Shown: positions 23,973 to 32,768, counted from the stretch's first letter. The stretch: DNA of 64,000 nucleotides from Paractinoplanes polyasparticus (GCF_019710575.1 NZ_JAHWFK010000025.1:62001-126000), one strand, 5' to 3'. Notes: a model not told the origin generated them from the letters alone. Made by a program: numbers and translations.

Positions 23973-24947
23973 CACCACGGCGTCGGGCAGGCCCTGCTCG
24001 CCGTTGACCAGCCCGAGCAGCTGGCGGGCCATCGTGCGGCCCATGTCGGCGATCGGCTGGCGCACGGTGGTCAGCGGCGGATCGCTGTAGCGGCTTATCT
24101 CGAAGTCGTCGAAGCCGATCACCGCGACGTCCGAGGGCACACGACGGCCGGCGTCCTTGAGGGCGATGAGCGCGCCGTGGGCCATCATGTCGGAGGCCAC
24201 GAAGACCGCGTCCAGGGCCGGGTCGCCGGCCAGCAGCGCCCGCATCGCCTGGATGCCCGATTCGCGGGTGAAGTCGCCGATCGCGACGTGCTGAACCAGC
24301 CCGGCCTCCTCGAGGGTGGCGCGGTAACCGGCGAGGCGGTCGATGCCGGCCACCATGTCCTGCGGGCCGGCGATGGTGGCTATCCGGCGGCGGCCCGCGG
24401 CGACCAGGTGGCGGACGGCGGCACAGACCCCGCCGAAGTGGTCGACGTCCACATAGGGCACGTCGGCGCGGCCGATGGGTCGTCCGCTGCAGATCACCGG
24501 AATGCCCAGGCGCGCCAGCGTGCCGGGGAGCGGGTCGGCGCCGTGCATGGAGGCGAACATGACACCGTCCACATGGCCGGCCACCGCGTAGCGCTCCACC
24601 CGGCCGTGGCTGCGGGCGGAGCCGGCCATCATCAGCACCAGCTGCTTGTCGGCCGCTTCGAGCTCGACACCGACGCCGCGGATGATGGCCGGGAAGAACA
24701 GGTCGTCCGAGAAGACGCGGTTGGCGGTCTCGGGCAGGATCAGCGCGATCGACTCGGTGCGCTGGGTGACCAGGCTACGGGCGGCCTGGTTGGGCACGTA
24801 GCCCAGTTCGTCGACGGCCCGGGTGACCGCCTCGCGGATCGAGGCGGCCACCGAGGTCGAGCCGTTGACGACGCGGGAGACGGTCGCCCGGGACACCCCG
24901 GCGCGGCGCGCCACTGCTTCCAGCGTCGGCCGCTCCCGCGTCACCAC
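23937..24947 (-). CDS. LacI-family transcriptional repressor
   Basis: 336 residues. The helix-turn-helix ARRAGVSRATVSRVVNGS covers about 12-29, followed by the hinge helix and a periplasmic-binding-like sugar sensor domain (about 60-336), with VIGFDDFEISRYSDPPLTTVRQP near 277. It lies 5 bases after the GH1 gene and is probably co-transcribed with it. It likely represses the beta-glucosidase through the 12-base palindrome upstream. The inducer is probably a beta-glucoside or its product. Confidence 0.92.
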   Translation of the reverse strand: MVTRERPTLEAVARRAGVSRATVSRVVNGSTSVAASIREAVTRAVDELGYVPNQAARSLVTQRTESIALILPETANRVFSDDLFFPAIIRGVGVELEAADKQLVLMMAGSARSHGRVERYAVAGHVDGVMFASMHGADPLPGTLARLGIPVICSGRPIGRADVPYVDVDHFGGVCAAVRHLVAAGRRRIATIAGPQDMVAGIDRLAGYRATLEEAGLVQHVAIGDFTRESGIQAMRALLAGDPALDAVFVASDMMAHGALIALKDAGRRVPSDVAVIGFDDFEISRYSDPPLTTVRQPIADMGRTMARQLLGLVNGEQGLPDAVVLPTELVVRESA

Positions 24948-24952
24948 TCAGG

Positions 24953-26377
24953 TCACCCCTCGCTAGAGTCCGACGCCGCGATGCCGTTGCGCCGGATCAC
25001 CTCCCGGTACCACTTCGCGCTGTCCTTCAGCGTCCGCTGCTGGGTCGCGTAGTCGACGTGCACGACCCCGAACCGCTTGCGGTAACCCTCGGCCCACTCG
25101 AAATTGTCCATGAGCGACCAGACGAAGTAGCCACGCAGATCGACACCGGCCGTCAGGGCATCATGGCAGGCCCGCAGGTGGCCGTCGAGATATTCGACCC
25201 GCCGGCTGTCGTGAACCTCGCCGTCGGCCGACGGCACCTCGGGGTACGCCGCGCCGTTCTCGGTGATCAGCAGGGGCACGCCGGGGTAGTCGTCGTTGAT
25301 GCGCTTGAGCAGGCCGGTGAGCGCGGACGGCTCGATCAGCCAGTTCATGTCGGTGACGGGGCCGTCCGGCGCGCGCCAGGCGATGCCCTCGCTGCCGGGC
25401 TGGTCGAGCGCGGCCGGGGCACCGGGCTTGGCCGACACGTACGCCGGTTGGTAGAAGTTGATCCCGAGCACGTCGATCGGGGCGTTGATCGTGGCCAGGT
25501 CACCGTCGGCGATGTACGACAGATCGGTGAAGCGGGACATGTGCTCGAGCATGTCGGCCGGATACTGACCCTTGAACAGCGGGTCGAGGAACATCCGGTT
25601 GGAGAGGCCGTCGATGATCCGCACGGCTTCCTGGTCGGCGGCGCTGGTCGGGTCGACCGGCAGCGCGACGTTCGGGTTGAGCGTGATGCTGACGCTCTGG
25701 GCGCCGGCCGAACGCAGCGCGCGGGCGGCCAGGCCGTGACCGAGCAGCAGGTGGTGCACCGCCGCGAAGACGGCGGCCGGGTCCTGCTTGCCGGGCGCGT
25801 GGACGCCGCTGCCGTAGCCGAGGTAGGCCGAGCACCAGGGCTCGTTCAACGTCGTCCAGGTCTTGACGCGGTCGCCGAGCCGGGCGTGCACGATCTGGGC
25901 GTACTCGCCGAAAGCCTCCGCCGTCAGCCGGTTGGCCCAGCCACCGAGGTCTTCGAGGGTCTGCGGCAGATCCCAGTGGTAGAGCGTGACGACCGGGTCG
26001 ATGCCCTGGCCGAGCAGTTCGTCGGTGAGCCGGTCGTAGAAGTCCAGCCCCTTGACGTTGACCGGGCCGGTGCCGTCGGGCTGGATCCGCGGCCACGCGA
26101 CCGAGAACCGGTAGGAGGCCAGGCCCAGGTCCGACATCAGCGCCACGTCGTCGACGTAGCGGTGGTAGTGATCGCAGGCCACGTCGCCGGTGTGCCCGTT
26201 GTAGACCCGTCCCGGCGTACGGCTGAAGGTGTCCCAGATCGACGGGCCTCGACCGTCCTCCCGCGCCGCGCCCTCGATCTGGTACGACGCCGTGGCGGCG
26301 CCCCAGATGAAGTCGTCGGGGAAGGTGATCGCGGCGAGGGCCGGCTGCGCCGACGTGGACGTGACGGTTGCCGTCAT
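24953..26377 (-). CDS. GH1 family beta-glucosidase
   Basis: 474 residues, cytosolic. It has the GH1 opening FPDDFIWGAATASYQIEGA, the acid/base motif TLNEPW near residue 165, and the nucleophile motif ITENGAAY near 370. It should release glucose from cellobiose or other beta-glucosides. I choose ATG 26377 with AGGAAGCGGGG upstream; an in-frame ATG at 26413 would sit against the operator. No transporter gene is adjacent, unlike many cellobiose operons. Confidence 0.94.
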   Translation of the reverse strand: MTATVTSTSAQPALAAITFPDDFIWGAATASYQIEGAAREDGRGPSIWDTFSRTPGRVYNGHTGDVACDHYHRYVDDVALMSDLGLASYRFSVAWPRIQPDGTGPVNVKGLDFYDRLTDELLGQGIDPVVTLYHWDLPQTLEDLGGWANRLTAEAFGEYAQIVHARLGDRVKTWTTLNEPWCSAYLGYGSGVHAPGKQDPAAVFAAVHHLLLGHGLAARALRSAGAQSVSITLNPNVALPVDPTSAADQEAVRIIDGLSNRMFLDPLFKGQYPADMLEHMSRFTDLSYIADGDLATINAPIDVLGINFYQPAYVSAKPGAPAALDQPGSEGIAWRAPDGPVTDMNWLIEPSALTGLLKRINDDYPGVPLLITENGAAYPEVPSADGEVHDSRRVEYLDGHLRACHDALTAGVDLRGYFVWSLMDNFEWAEGYRKRFGVVHVDYATQQRTLKDSAKWYREVIRRNGIAASDSSEG

Positions 26378-26414
26378 TCGTGCCCCGCTTCCTAGTTGAA
26401 CGCGAAACCTCAAC

Positions 26415-26426
26415 TTAACCGGTTAA
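26415..26426 (-). promoter_or_regulatory. LacI-type operator upstream of the beta-glucosidase gene
   Basis: TTAACCGGTTAA is a perfect 12-base palindrome with the central CG typical of LacI-family operators, 38 bases before the GH1 start. TATCAT directly upstream could be the -10, so a bound repressor would block transcription start. A second imperfect repeat, GGAGCGG-AA-CCGCTCC, lies at 26432-26447. Confidence 0.7.
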
Positions 26427-26476
26427 TGATAGGAGCGGAACCGCTCCCGGGTAGCCCGGTAAGTCGAATGTAAGCG

Positions 26477-27235
26477 TCAACCGGTGCGCAGGGCCGAGAT
26501 CAGGCGGGGGTCGCCGGTCACCGCCAGGCGTTCCGCGTCCATGCGTCCCATCAGCATCAGCAGCAGGTCGCTGGCCGACCCGGTGGCCTGGGCGCGGGCG
26601 TGATGATCGTCGGAGTCGAGGATCGTGCCCGTGTCGAGCAGGGCCACCCCGGGACCGCGCAGCCGCACGAACCACTCGTACGAAGCGTCGGTCGCCACCA
26701 GATGGACGACGCCGTGCAGGTCGGTCGGGCCCTTGCGGCGGCCCGCCGGAAGCCAGGTGTCGAGCACCTCGTTGACCCCGTCGGCGGCCAGCTTGGTCTC
26801 GATCGGCGTGGCTCGCTGGGCCGCCGATTCCGCGTCCCAGCGGTGCACCGAGACCTCGTGAGCCATGCGGCGCTGCCAGAACGACGCCTTCTTGGCCTGC
26901 GGCGCCCAGTTCCACGCGGGGAAGTCGGCGTCGAGGGCCTCGAGCGTCTCGATCGTGCCGGTGAGCTCGCGGCGGAGCCCGTCGAGCGCTGCCGCCCACT
27001 CGGGCCGGGCCGGGACCTCGGCCGGGGCGGGCCGTTCGGTGACACCGCGAGCTGCGGTTTCGCGCACCCAGTGCAGTTCGGAGGTGAGGTGCTCGACGAG
27101 GTCGGCCACCGTCCAGCCGGGGCAGGAGGGCACGGCGGCGCCGGCGCCGGCCTGGGCGACGGCGTCCTGCAGCGCGGGGCTGTCGGCACGCAGAGCCGCC
27201 AGCCAGAAGTCCTTCGTCGCGTGCAGCCTGTTCAT
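26477..27235 (-). CDS. Mycothiol-dependent maleylpyruvate isomerase-like (DinB-fold) protein
   Basis: 252 residues matching the TIGR03083-type family: VPSCPGWTVADLVEHL near residue 35 and MAHEVSVHRWDAE near 122, which supply metal-binding histidines of the DinB-like four-helix bundle. A C-terminal domain (about 160-252) resembles the SCP-2-like half seen in such proteins. The host makes mycothiol (mshD is in the window), so a mycothiol-linked role is plausible; the substrate is unknown. GGAGAGCAAGG precedes the ATG. Confidence 0.8.
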   Translation of the reverse strand: MNRLHATKDFWLAALRADSPALQDAVAQAGAGAAVPSCPGWTVADLVEHLTSELHWVRETAARGVTERPAPAEVPARPEWAAALDGLRRELTGTIETLEALDADFPAWNWAPQAKKASFWQRRMAHEVSVHRWDAESAAQRATPIETKLAADGVNEVLDTWLPAGRRKGPTDLHGVVHLVATDASYEWFVRLRGPGVALLDTGTILDSDDHHARAQATGSASDLLLMLMGRMDAERLAVTGDPRLISALRTG

Positions 27236-27290
27236 CGCCTTGCTCTCCGCTCCACCGGACCGCCGATGAGAATGCCCGAATCATTGAGCC

Positions 27291-27296
27291 TAGGGT
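27291..27296 (+). promoter_or_regulatory. Candidate -10 for murB
   Basis: TAGGGT ends 7 bases before GTG 27304, which favours that start. The same CCTAGGGT/ACCCTAGG block offers TAGGCT to the opposite strand, so the divergent pair may share a promoter core. Confidence 0.45.
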
Positions 27297-27303
27297 GGTT
27301 GTC

Positions 27304-28338
27304 GTGTCTGACGCTACCGCCGCCCCGCAAACCGACCTGTCGGCGTACACGACGCTACGCCTCGGCGGTCCGGCCGGCACCTTGACGGTCGCCACCGAAA
27401 CCGACCAGATCCTGGCAACAGCCCGCAAAGCGCCCGGCAAAGTGCTGATTCTGGCCGGCGGCAGCAACGTGGTGATCGGCGATGACGGGTTCGACGGCAC
27501 CGTCCTGCTGCTGCGCACCCGGGGCATCCGCGTCGTGGAGGACCACGGTGACAGCGTGGTGCTGCGGGTCGCGGCGGGCGAGCCGTGGGACGACTTCGTG
27601 GCGTACGCGGTGGAGCAGGGCTTCTCCGGGGTCGAGTGCCTCAGCGGGATCCCCGGCTCGGCCGGCGCCACCCCGATCCAGAACGTGGGCGCCTACGGGC
27701 AGGAGGTCGCTCACACCATCGTGGCCGTGCACGCGTACGACCGGCGGAGCGACACGATCCGGGTCATGCCCCCGGCCGAGTGCGGCTTCGCCTACCGGGC
27801 CAGCGTCTTCAAGCACAACGACCGCTTCGTGGTGCTCGAGGTCGACTTCCGGCTGGCCCGGTCGCCCGGGTCGGCGCCCATCCGCTACGCCGAGCTGGCG
27901 CGCAACCTCGGCGTCGAAGCCGGTGACCGGGTCGGCCTGCAGCAGGCCCGCGACACCGTGCTGAAGCTGCGGGAGCAGAAGGGGATGGTGCTCGACCCGG
28001 CCGACCGGGACACGTGGTCGGTCGGCTCCTTCTTCACCAACCCGGTCCTCGGCGCGGCCGAGTGGGCGGCGCTCGGGCTCGAGGCTCCGCACTGGCCGGG
28101 CGCGGACGGCTCGGTGAAGATCCCGGCGGCCTGGCTGATCGAGCGGGCCGGGTTCGCCAAGGGCTTCGCCGGTGACGGGGTGGCCATCTCGAGCAAGCAC
28201 ACGCTGGCGCTGACCAATCGTGGCGAGGGCACCACCGAGGCTCTGCTCGACCTGGCCCGTACGGTGCGCGACGGCGTCCGCGGCAAGTTCGGCATCGAAC
28301 TGCACCCCGAGCCTGTGCTCATCAACTGCGCCCTTTAA
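27304..28338 (+). CDS. murB: UDP-N-acetylenolpyruvoylglucosamine reductase MurB
   Basis: FAD-dependent enzyme that reduces UDP-GlcNAc-enolpyruvate to UDP-MurNAc in peptidoglycan synthesis. 344 residues. Opening TTLRLGGPA, FAD-binding LAGGSNVVIGDDGFDG, SGIPGSAGATPIQNVGAYG near 114, CGFAYRASVFK near 157, and the proton-donor serine in VGSFFTNPV near 240 are all present. It is the type I form. GTG 27304 is chosen over GTG 27295 because of the TANNNT spacing. Its end overlaps the convergent CAP gene by 4 bases. Confidence 0.95.
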   Translation: MSDATAAPQTDLSAYTTLRLGGPAGTLTVATETDQILATARKAPGKVLILAGGSNVVIGDDGFDGTVLLLRTRGIRVVEDHGDSVVLRVAAGEPWDDFVAYAVEQGFSGVECLSGIPGSAGATPIQNVGAYGQEVAHTIVAVHAYDRRSDTIRVMPPAECGFAYRASVFKHNDRFVVLEVDFRLARSPGSAPIRYAELARNLGVEAGDRVGLQQARDTVLKLREQKGMVLDPADRDTWSVGSFFTNPVLGAAEWAALGLEAPHWPGADGSVKIPAAWLIERAGFAKGFAGDGVAISSKHTLALTNRGEGTTEALLDLARTVRDGVRGKFGIELHPEPVLINCAL

Positions 28339-28832
28339 TCCCAGCCGAAGACCTGGGTGTAGTACGGAACGCCGTTGGCGGCGTACACCACGCCGGTGCC
28401 TATCGAGTGGGCGCCGCAGTTGAGCATGTTGGCGCGGTGCCGCGGGCTGGCCATCCAGGCCTCGATGACCTCGGTCGCGGTGCGGTAGCCCCACGCGATG
28501 TTCTCGCCGGCCGGCTGTTCGTATCCAGCCAGGTGTGACCGGCGGACGAAGGTGGTGCCGTCGCTCCAGACGTGACTGAAGCGGCCGGTGCGCGCCATGT
28601 AGAAGCTCTGCCGCACCGAGGCCACAGTCAGTCCCCGGTCGACCGCGAGCAGCCGCCTGCAGCCGTTGGCCCACCGTTGCTGATTGGTCATCGTGACCAC
28701 CTGGGACATCAGCACGCGGGGCGCGACGACACTCGGCGGCGCAGCCGGAACGGGCACCACGGCGCCGGCCGGCGCCGACGCGGCCAGCAGCGCGCCGAGC
28801 GTGGCCGTACACAGGACGAGACGTCGCACCAC
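28335..28832 (-). CDS. Secreted CAP-domain (SCP/PR1-like) protein
   Basis: 165 residues. A signal peptide covers about 1-25 (cleavage near AGA-VV). The CAP fold follows: TNQQRWANGCRRLL, FSHV, AGENIAWGY and WMASPRHRANML carry the conserved His and Glu residues, and YYTQVFG ends the domain. Bacterial CAP proteins are extracellular and of uncertain activity. AGGAGG precedes the GTG start. Confidence 0.85.
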   Translation of the reverse strand: MVRRLVLCTATLGALLAASAPAGAVVPVPAAPPSVVAPRVLMSQVVTMTNQQRWANGCRRLLAVDRGLTVASVRQSFYMARTGRFSHVWSDGTTFVRRSHLAGYEQPAGENIAWGYRTATEVIEAWMASPRHRANMLNCGAHSIGTGVVYAANGVPYYTQVFGWD

Positions 28833-29196
28833 GTTGCCTCCTCTTCGCGGTGGGCCGAGTCGCCCACCAGGGATATGGCATCCGTTTTCTGGCTGTACGT
28901 CCCATCTTTGCCGGAAACCGGAATCCCGGGCCGAAATATTTGTCAGGCTGAAGGGATTCGCGTGATCTCCCGATTGGCCGGGCCGGGAGTGAACAGCCCG
29001 CTAAACTGTCACTGTCCGTAAATAGACCGTGACATCACGCTATCGTGAGCTTTGCGCGGTTGATTCCGCCGCCGGCGAGCGTGCCGACGGCGCCGAGCAC
29101 ACGACACCGACCCTCTCCCCGGGCGCCACCGGCGCGCGGCGGGCGGTCGTGTCCGGACATGAGCACGAGCGAGGGGTGGGGCAGGGTGAGCACAGG
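28833..29196. other. 364-base divergent intergenic region
   Basis: It holds the CAP gene's upstream region and the response regulator's leader. No convincing gene was found. The distal part is comparatively A/T-rich. CGTGA-CA-TCACG at 29028-29039 is a small inverted repeat, followed 4 bases later by another CGTGA, and could be a regulator site. No tRNA or known riboswitch was recognised. Confidence 0.5.
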
Positions 29197-29895
29197 ATGA
29201 GTCGCCTACTCGTCGTCGAGGACGATCCGGACATCGCACTGGCTCTGCGGATGCTGTTCAGCCGGGCGGGTTACGAGGTGGCCCATGCCGGTGACGGCCG
29301 TACCGGTCTCAAGGAGGCCTACGCCGAACACCCCGATCTGGTGGTGCTCGACGTCGGCCTGCCCGAGATGGACGGCTGGCAGGTGCTCGAGCGGCTGCGC
29401 GACGTCTCCGACGTGCCGGTGCTGGTGCTGACCGCGCACGGCCAGGAGGCCGAGAAGGTGCGCGGGCTGCGCGGCGGCGCCGACGACTACCTGACCAAGC
29501 CGTTCGCCAACAACGAGTTGCTGGCTCGCGTCGAGGCGCTGCTGCGACGCTCCTCGAGTGGCCAGAACAACTGGGCCAGCCAGGTCTACGACGACGGTCT
29601 GGTGCACCTCGACCCGACCAAGCGGCGGGTCTATGTCAAGGGCGACGAGAAGCGTCTCACGCCCACCGAGTTCCGCCTGCTCAACGCCCTCGTGCGGCAC
29701 GCCGGCGCGGTGCTCAGCCCCAACCAGCTGCTGACTCAGGCCTGGGACGACCCGACCGGCATCGGGCAGGAGCGCGTCAAGTTCGCCGTACTGCGGTTGC
29801 GCCGCAAGCTCGGCTGGTCCGATCCGGACGAGTCGCCCATCGAATCCGTGCGCGGATTCGGCTACCGCTACCGCCGCCCCGGCGGAGAGGCCTGA
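29197..29895 (+). CDS. OmpR/PhoB-type response regulator
   Basis: 232 residues. The receiver (1-120) has Glu8-Asp9-Asp10, phospho-acceptor Asp52 in VVLDVGLPEMDGW, Thr in VLTAHG near 80 and Lys in LTKPF near 102. The winged helix (about 135-230) has LTPTEFRLLNALVRHAG and SVRGFGYRYR. No kinase is adjacent. It precedes cheA, and in that place may regulate motility genes or answer to a distant kinase. ATG 29197 is where receiver homology starts. Confidence 0.88.
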   Translation: MSRLLVVEDDPDIALALRMLFSRAGYEVAHAGDGRTGLKEAYAEHPDLVVLDVGLPEMDGWQVLERLRDVSDVPVLVLTAHGQEAEKVRGLRGGADDYLTKPFANNELLARVEALLRRSSSGQNNWASQVYDDGLVHLDPTKRRVYVKGDEKRLTPTEFRLLNALVRHAGAVLSPNQLLTQAWDDPTGIGQERVKFAVLRLRRKLGWSDPDESPIESVRGFGYRYRRPGGEA

Positions 29896-29922
29896 TTTCT
29901 CTTCGGTTGTGTTTCAGGTGCC

Positions 29923-29948
29923 CTCAGGTGGCCCGTACGCAGGTCGAT
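29923..29948 (+). promoter_or_regulatory. Candidate FliA-type promoter for the che operon
   Basis: CTCA (29923-29926), 16 bases, then GTCGAT (29943-29948). It matches the element shared by five flagellar units in this window, with one change in the -10. cheA starts 36 bases downstream. Confidence 0.5.
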
Positions 29949-29983
29949 GAGTCCCTTGGAACGCCGAGCTGGAGGTAACGAGC

Positions 29984-32329
29984 GTGGAAGACCTTGGTGA
30001 GATCGTTGGCGAATTCCTCATGGAAAGCCACGAGAACCTGGACCAGATCGACCGTGACCTGGTGCAGCTCGAACAGGACCCGAATTCCCGCGATCTGATC
30101 TCACGCATCTTCCGGGCGATCCACACCATCAAGGGCACCAGCGGCTTCCTGGCCTTCGGTCGTCTCGAGAAGCTGGCTCACGCGGGTGAGTCGCTGCTGT
30201 CGAAGCTGCGCGACGGGGTCATGCCGGTCACCCCGACGACCATCACCACGCTGCTCGCCACCATCGACGGTGTGCGCTCGATCCTGGCCAACATCGAGGA
30301 GACCCAGGCCGAGGGCGACGTCGACATCGACAGCATCATCGCGCAGGTCAACGCCCAGATGAAGGCCGGTGAGGCGGCGCCGCCGGCGGCCGAGGCGCCC
30401 GCTGCGGAGGCGGCCGAGGCGCCGCAGCCGCTCGACGAGACGCCCGCGCGCCCGACCCCCGAGCCGGTCGAGAACCAGCGCCGGCCGATCGGCGAGATCC
30501 TGGTCGAGACGGGCGCCGCCCAGGCCCAGGACGTCGGTTCGGCCCTGGCCCAGCAGATCGAGGGCGACGAGCGCAAGCTCGGCACGATCCTGCTCGAGGA
30601 GGGCAAGGCGCAGCCGGCCGCGGTCAGCGAGGCGCTACAGGCCCAGGCGCCCAAGCGCAGCATCGCCGACAGCGCCATCCGGGTCGACGTCGATCTGCTC
30701 GACACGCTGCTGAACATGGTGGGCGAGCTGGTGCTGGCCCGTAACCAGCTGGTGCGGGGCGTGATGGAGATCGGCGACACGACGCTGGTGCGCAGCGCAC
30801 AGCGGCTCGGCATGATCACCAGCGAGCTGCAAGAGGGCATCATGAAGACCCGGATGCAGCCCATCGAGCACATCTGGTCGAAGCTGCCCCGGGTCGTCCG
30901 GGACCTGAGCAACGGCCTCGGCAAGCAGGTCCAGCTGGTCATGCAGGGTAAGGACACCGAGCTCGACCGAAGCCTGCTGGAGGCGGTGAAGGACCCGCTG
31001 ACCCACCTGGTGCGCAACGCGGTCGACCACGGCATCGAGGAACCGGACCAGCGGATCGCGTCGGGCAAGGGTCCCGAGGGAACGCTGACGCTGCGCGCCT
31101 ATCACGAGGGCGGGCACGTGGCGGTCGAGGTCGCCGACGACGGCGCCGGCCTGAACGTGGACCGGATCGCGCAGAAGGCGGTCGAGAACGGGCTGCTGCG
31201 TCCCGACCAGGTGCCCAACATGGACCGTCGCGACATCATGGCGATGGTCTTCCAGCCCGGGTTCTCCACCGCCGCCAAGGTGACCAACGTGTCCGGCCGC
31301 GGTGTGGGCATGGACGTCGTGAAGACCAACATCGAGAACATCGGCGGCGCGGTCAGCGTCGACTCCACGCCCGGCGAGGGCACGGTCTGGCGGCTGACCA
31401 TCCCGCTGACGCTGGCCATCATCCAGGCCCTCACCGTCGACTGTGGTGACCAGCGGTACGTGGTGCCGCAGGTCGCGGTGCTCGAGCTGGTCTTCATCGA
31501 CGGGCAATCCACCAAGATCGAGTACGCCTCGGGCGCACCCGTCTACCGCCTGCGCGGCAAGCTGCTCCCGCTGGTGCGGCTCGACCGCGCGCTCGGCCTC
31601 GACGTGGGGGCCGACGAGGGCGTGTACATCATGGTGCTGCAGGCCGACGGCCGCCGGTTCGGCCTGGTCGTCGACCGGGTGCTGAACACCGAGGAGGTCG
31701 TGGTCAAGGCGCTCAACAGCCGGTTCAAGGACATCGGGCTCTACGCCGGGGCCACCATCCTCGGCGACGGCAAGGTGGGCCTGATCCTCGACGTCTCGTC
31801 GCTGGCCCGGCGCAGTCACCTCACCGCGGACGCCGAGCGGCAGAACCTGGAGGCCTCGGCGCGAGCCGGGAAGGGCGCCGGATCGGGCGAACGGCTGCTG
31901 GTCACGGCGGTCGGCGAGCGTCGGGTGGCGATTCCGCTCGACACCGTCACCCGGCTCGAGGAGTTCCCGCGCAAACGCATCGAGCACGCCGGCTCCCGCG
32001 AGGTGGTGCAGTACCGCGGGCAGATCTTGCCCTTGGTGCGGCTGTCGCACCTGCTCGGGGCGTACGGCGAGGAGCCTGAGGGCGACACCGTGTCGGTGGT
32101 CGTCTACAGCGAGGGCGCCCGCAGCGTGGCCCTGGTCGTCGATCGGATCGTGGACATCGCCGAGAACTCGACGACCGCCCGCCGGGACGCCGAGGAGGAC
32201 GGCCTGGTCGGCACCGCGGTCATCCAGCAGCGGGTGACCGAGTTGCTGGACGTGCGCCGGGCGATCCTCGCGGCCGATCCGAACTTCTACACCGACCTGG
32301 AAAACGACGAGTTGCTGGTGGAGGCCTGA
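29984..32329 (+). CDS. cheA: CheA chemotaxis histidine kinase with an MshEN-like repeat pair
   Basis: 781 residues. HPt domain at 1-105 with phospho-acceptor His47 (FRAIHTIKGTSGFL); an Ala/Pro-rich linker (about 130-165); two 24-residue repeats at 168-191 and 198-221 beginning PIGEILVETG and KLGTILLEEG; dimerisation (about 230-300, LLNMVGELVLARNQL); ATPase (about 330-480, with LVRNAVDHGIE, DDGAGL and GRGVGMDVV); and two CheW-like regions (about 485-620 and 640-770). Standard CheY-binding P2 is not recognisable; the repeats take its place. Two CheW-like domains are more than in E. coli CheA. GTG 29984 follows GGAGG. Confidence 0.94.
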   Translation: MEDLGEIVGEFLMESHENLDQIDRDLVQLEQDPNSRDLISRIFRAIHTIKGTSGFLAFGRLEKLAHAGESLLSKLRDGVMPVTPTTITTLLATIDGVRSILANIEETQAEGDVDIDSIIAQVNAQMKAGEAAPPAAEAPAAEAAEAPQPLDETPARPTPEPVENQRRPIGEILVETGAAQAQDVGSALAQQIEGDERKLGTILLEEGKAQPAAVSEALQAQAPKRSIADSAIRVDVDLLDTLLNMVGELVLARNQLVRGVMEIGDTTLVRSAQRLGMITSELQEGIMKTRMQPIEHIWSKLPRVVRDLSNGLGKQVQLVMQGKDTELDRSLLEAVKDPLTHLVRNAVDHGIEEPDQRIASGKGPEGTLTLRAYHEGGHVAVEVADDGAGLNVDRIAQKAVENGLLRPDQVPNMDRRDIMAMVFQPGFSTAAKVTNVSGRGVGMDVVKTNIENIGGAVSVDSTPGEGTVWRLTIPLTLAIIQALTVDCGDQRYVVPQVAVLELVFIDGQSTKIEYASGAPVYRLRGKLLPLVRLDRALGLDVGADEGVYIMVLQADGRRFGLVVDRVLNTEEVVVKALNSRFKDIGLYAGATILGDGKVGLILDVSSLARRSHLTADAERQNLEASARAGKGAGSGERLLVTAVGERRVAIPLDTVTRLEEFPRKRIEHAGSREVVQYRGQILPLVRLSHLLGAYGEEPEGDTVSVVVYSEGARSVALVVDRIVDIAENSTTARRDAEEDGLVGTAVIQQRVTELLDVRRAILAADPNFYTDLENDELLVEA

Positions 32330-32330
32330 G

Positions 32331-32768
32331 ATGCCGAGCCGACAGTTCGCCACGTTCGAGGTGGCCGGCCAGCTCTTCGGTGTCGAGGTGCACACGGTGC
32401 AGGAGGTGCTCTCGTACAACGAGTACACCCCCGTGCCGCTGGCGCCGCAGGCCATCGGCGGGCTGTTCAACCTGCGCGGTCAGGTGATCGCCGCGGTTGA
32501 TCTGCGGGTGCAGCTCGGCATGGCCCGAAAGGCGCTCGAGGGTCCGGTGATGAACGTGATCCTGCGCGGCGACGGCGAGCCCGTGAGCCTGGTCGTGGAC
32601 CGGATCGGCGAGGTGGTCGACCTCGACGACGACACGTTCGAGCCGCCGCCGGACACGCTCAGCGGACCGACCCGGGAGCTCGTCGTGGGGACGTTCAAGC
32701 TGGACGGCCGGCTGATGCTGGCCCTCGACGTCAACCAGGCCGTCGACACGCAGCGCGCTACCACCTGA
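32331..32768 (+). CDS. cheW: CheW chemotaxis coupling protein
   Basis: 145 residues, one CheW domain: FATFEVAGQLFGVEVHTVQEVL at the start, IGGLFNLRGQVIAAVDLR near 44 and VSLVVDRIGEVVDLDDD near 84. It links receptors to CheA. It begins 1 base after the cheA stop and its TGA overlaps the next ATG, so the cluster is tightly coupled. No receptor (MCP) gene lies in the window. Confidence 0.93.
   Translation: MPSRQFATFEVAGQLFGVEVHTVQEVLSYNEYTPVPLAPQAIGGLFNLRGQVIAAVDLRVQLGMARKALEGPVMNVILRGDGEPVSLVVDRIGEVVDLDDDTFEPPPDTLSGPTRELVVGTFKLDGRLMLALDVNQAVDTQRATT

Noticed and set aside
28875-29021. Possible 48-codon frame in the CAP-response regulator gap
   Set aside because: No ribosome site, no coding bias, no motif; probably chance.
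30635-32470. A 611-codon open frame on the minus strand
   Set aside because: Antisense to cheA, whose domains are unambiguous.
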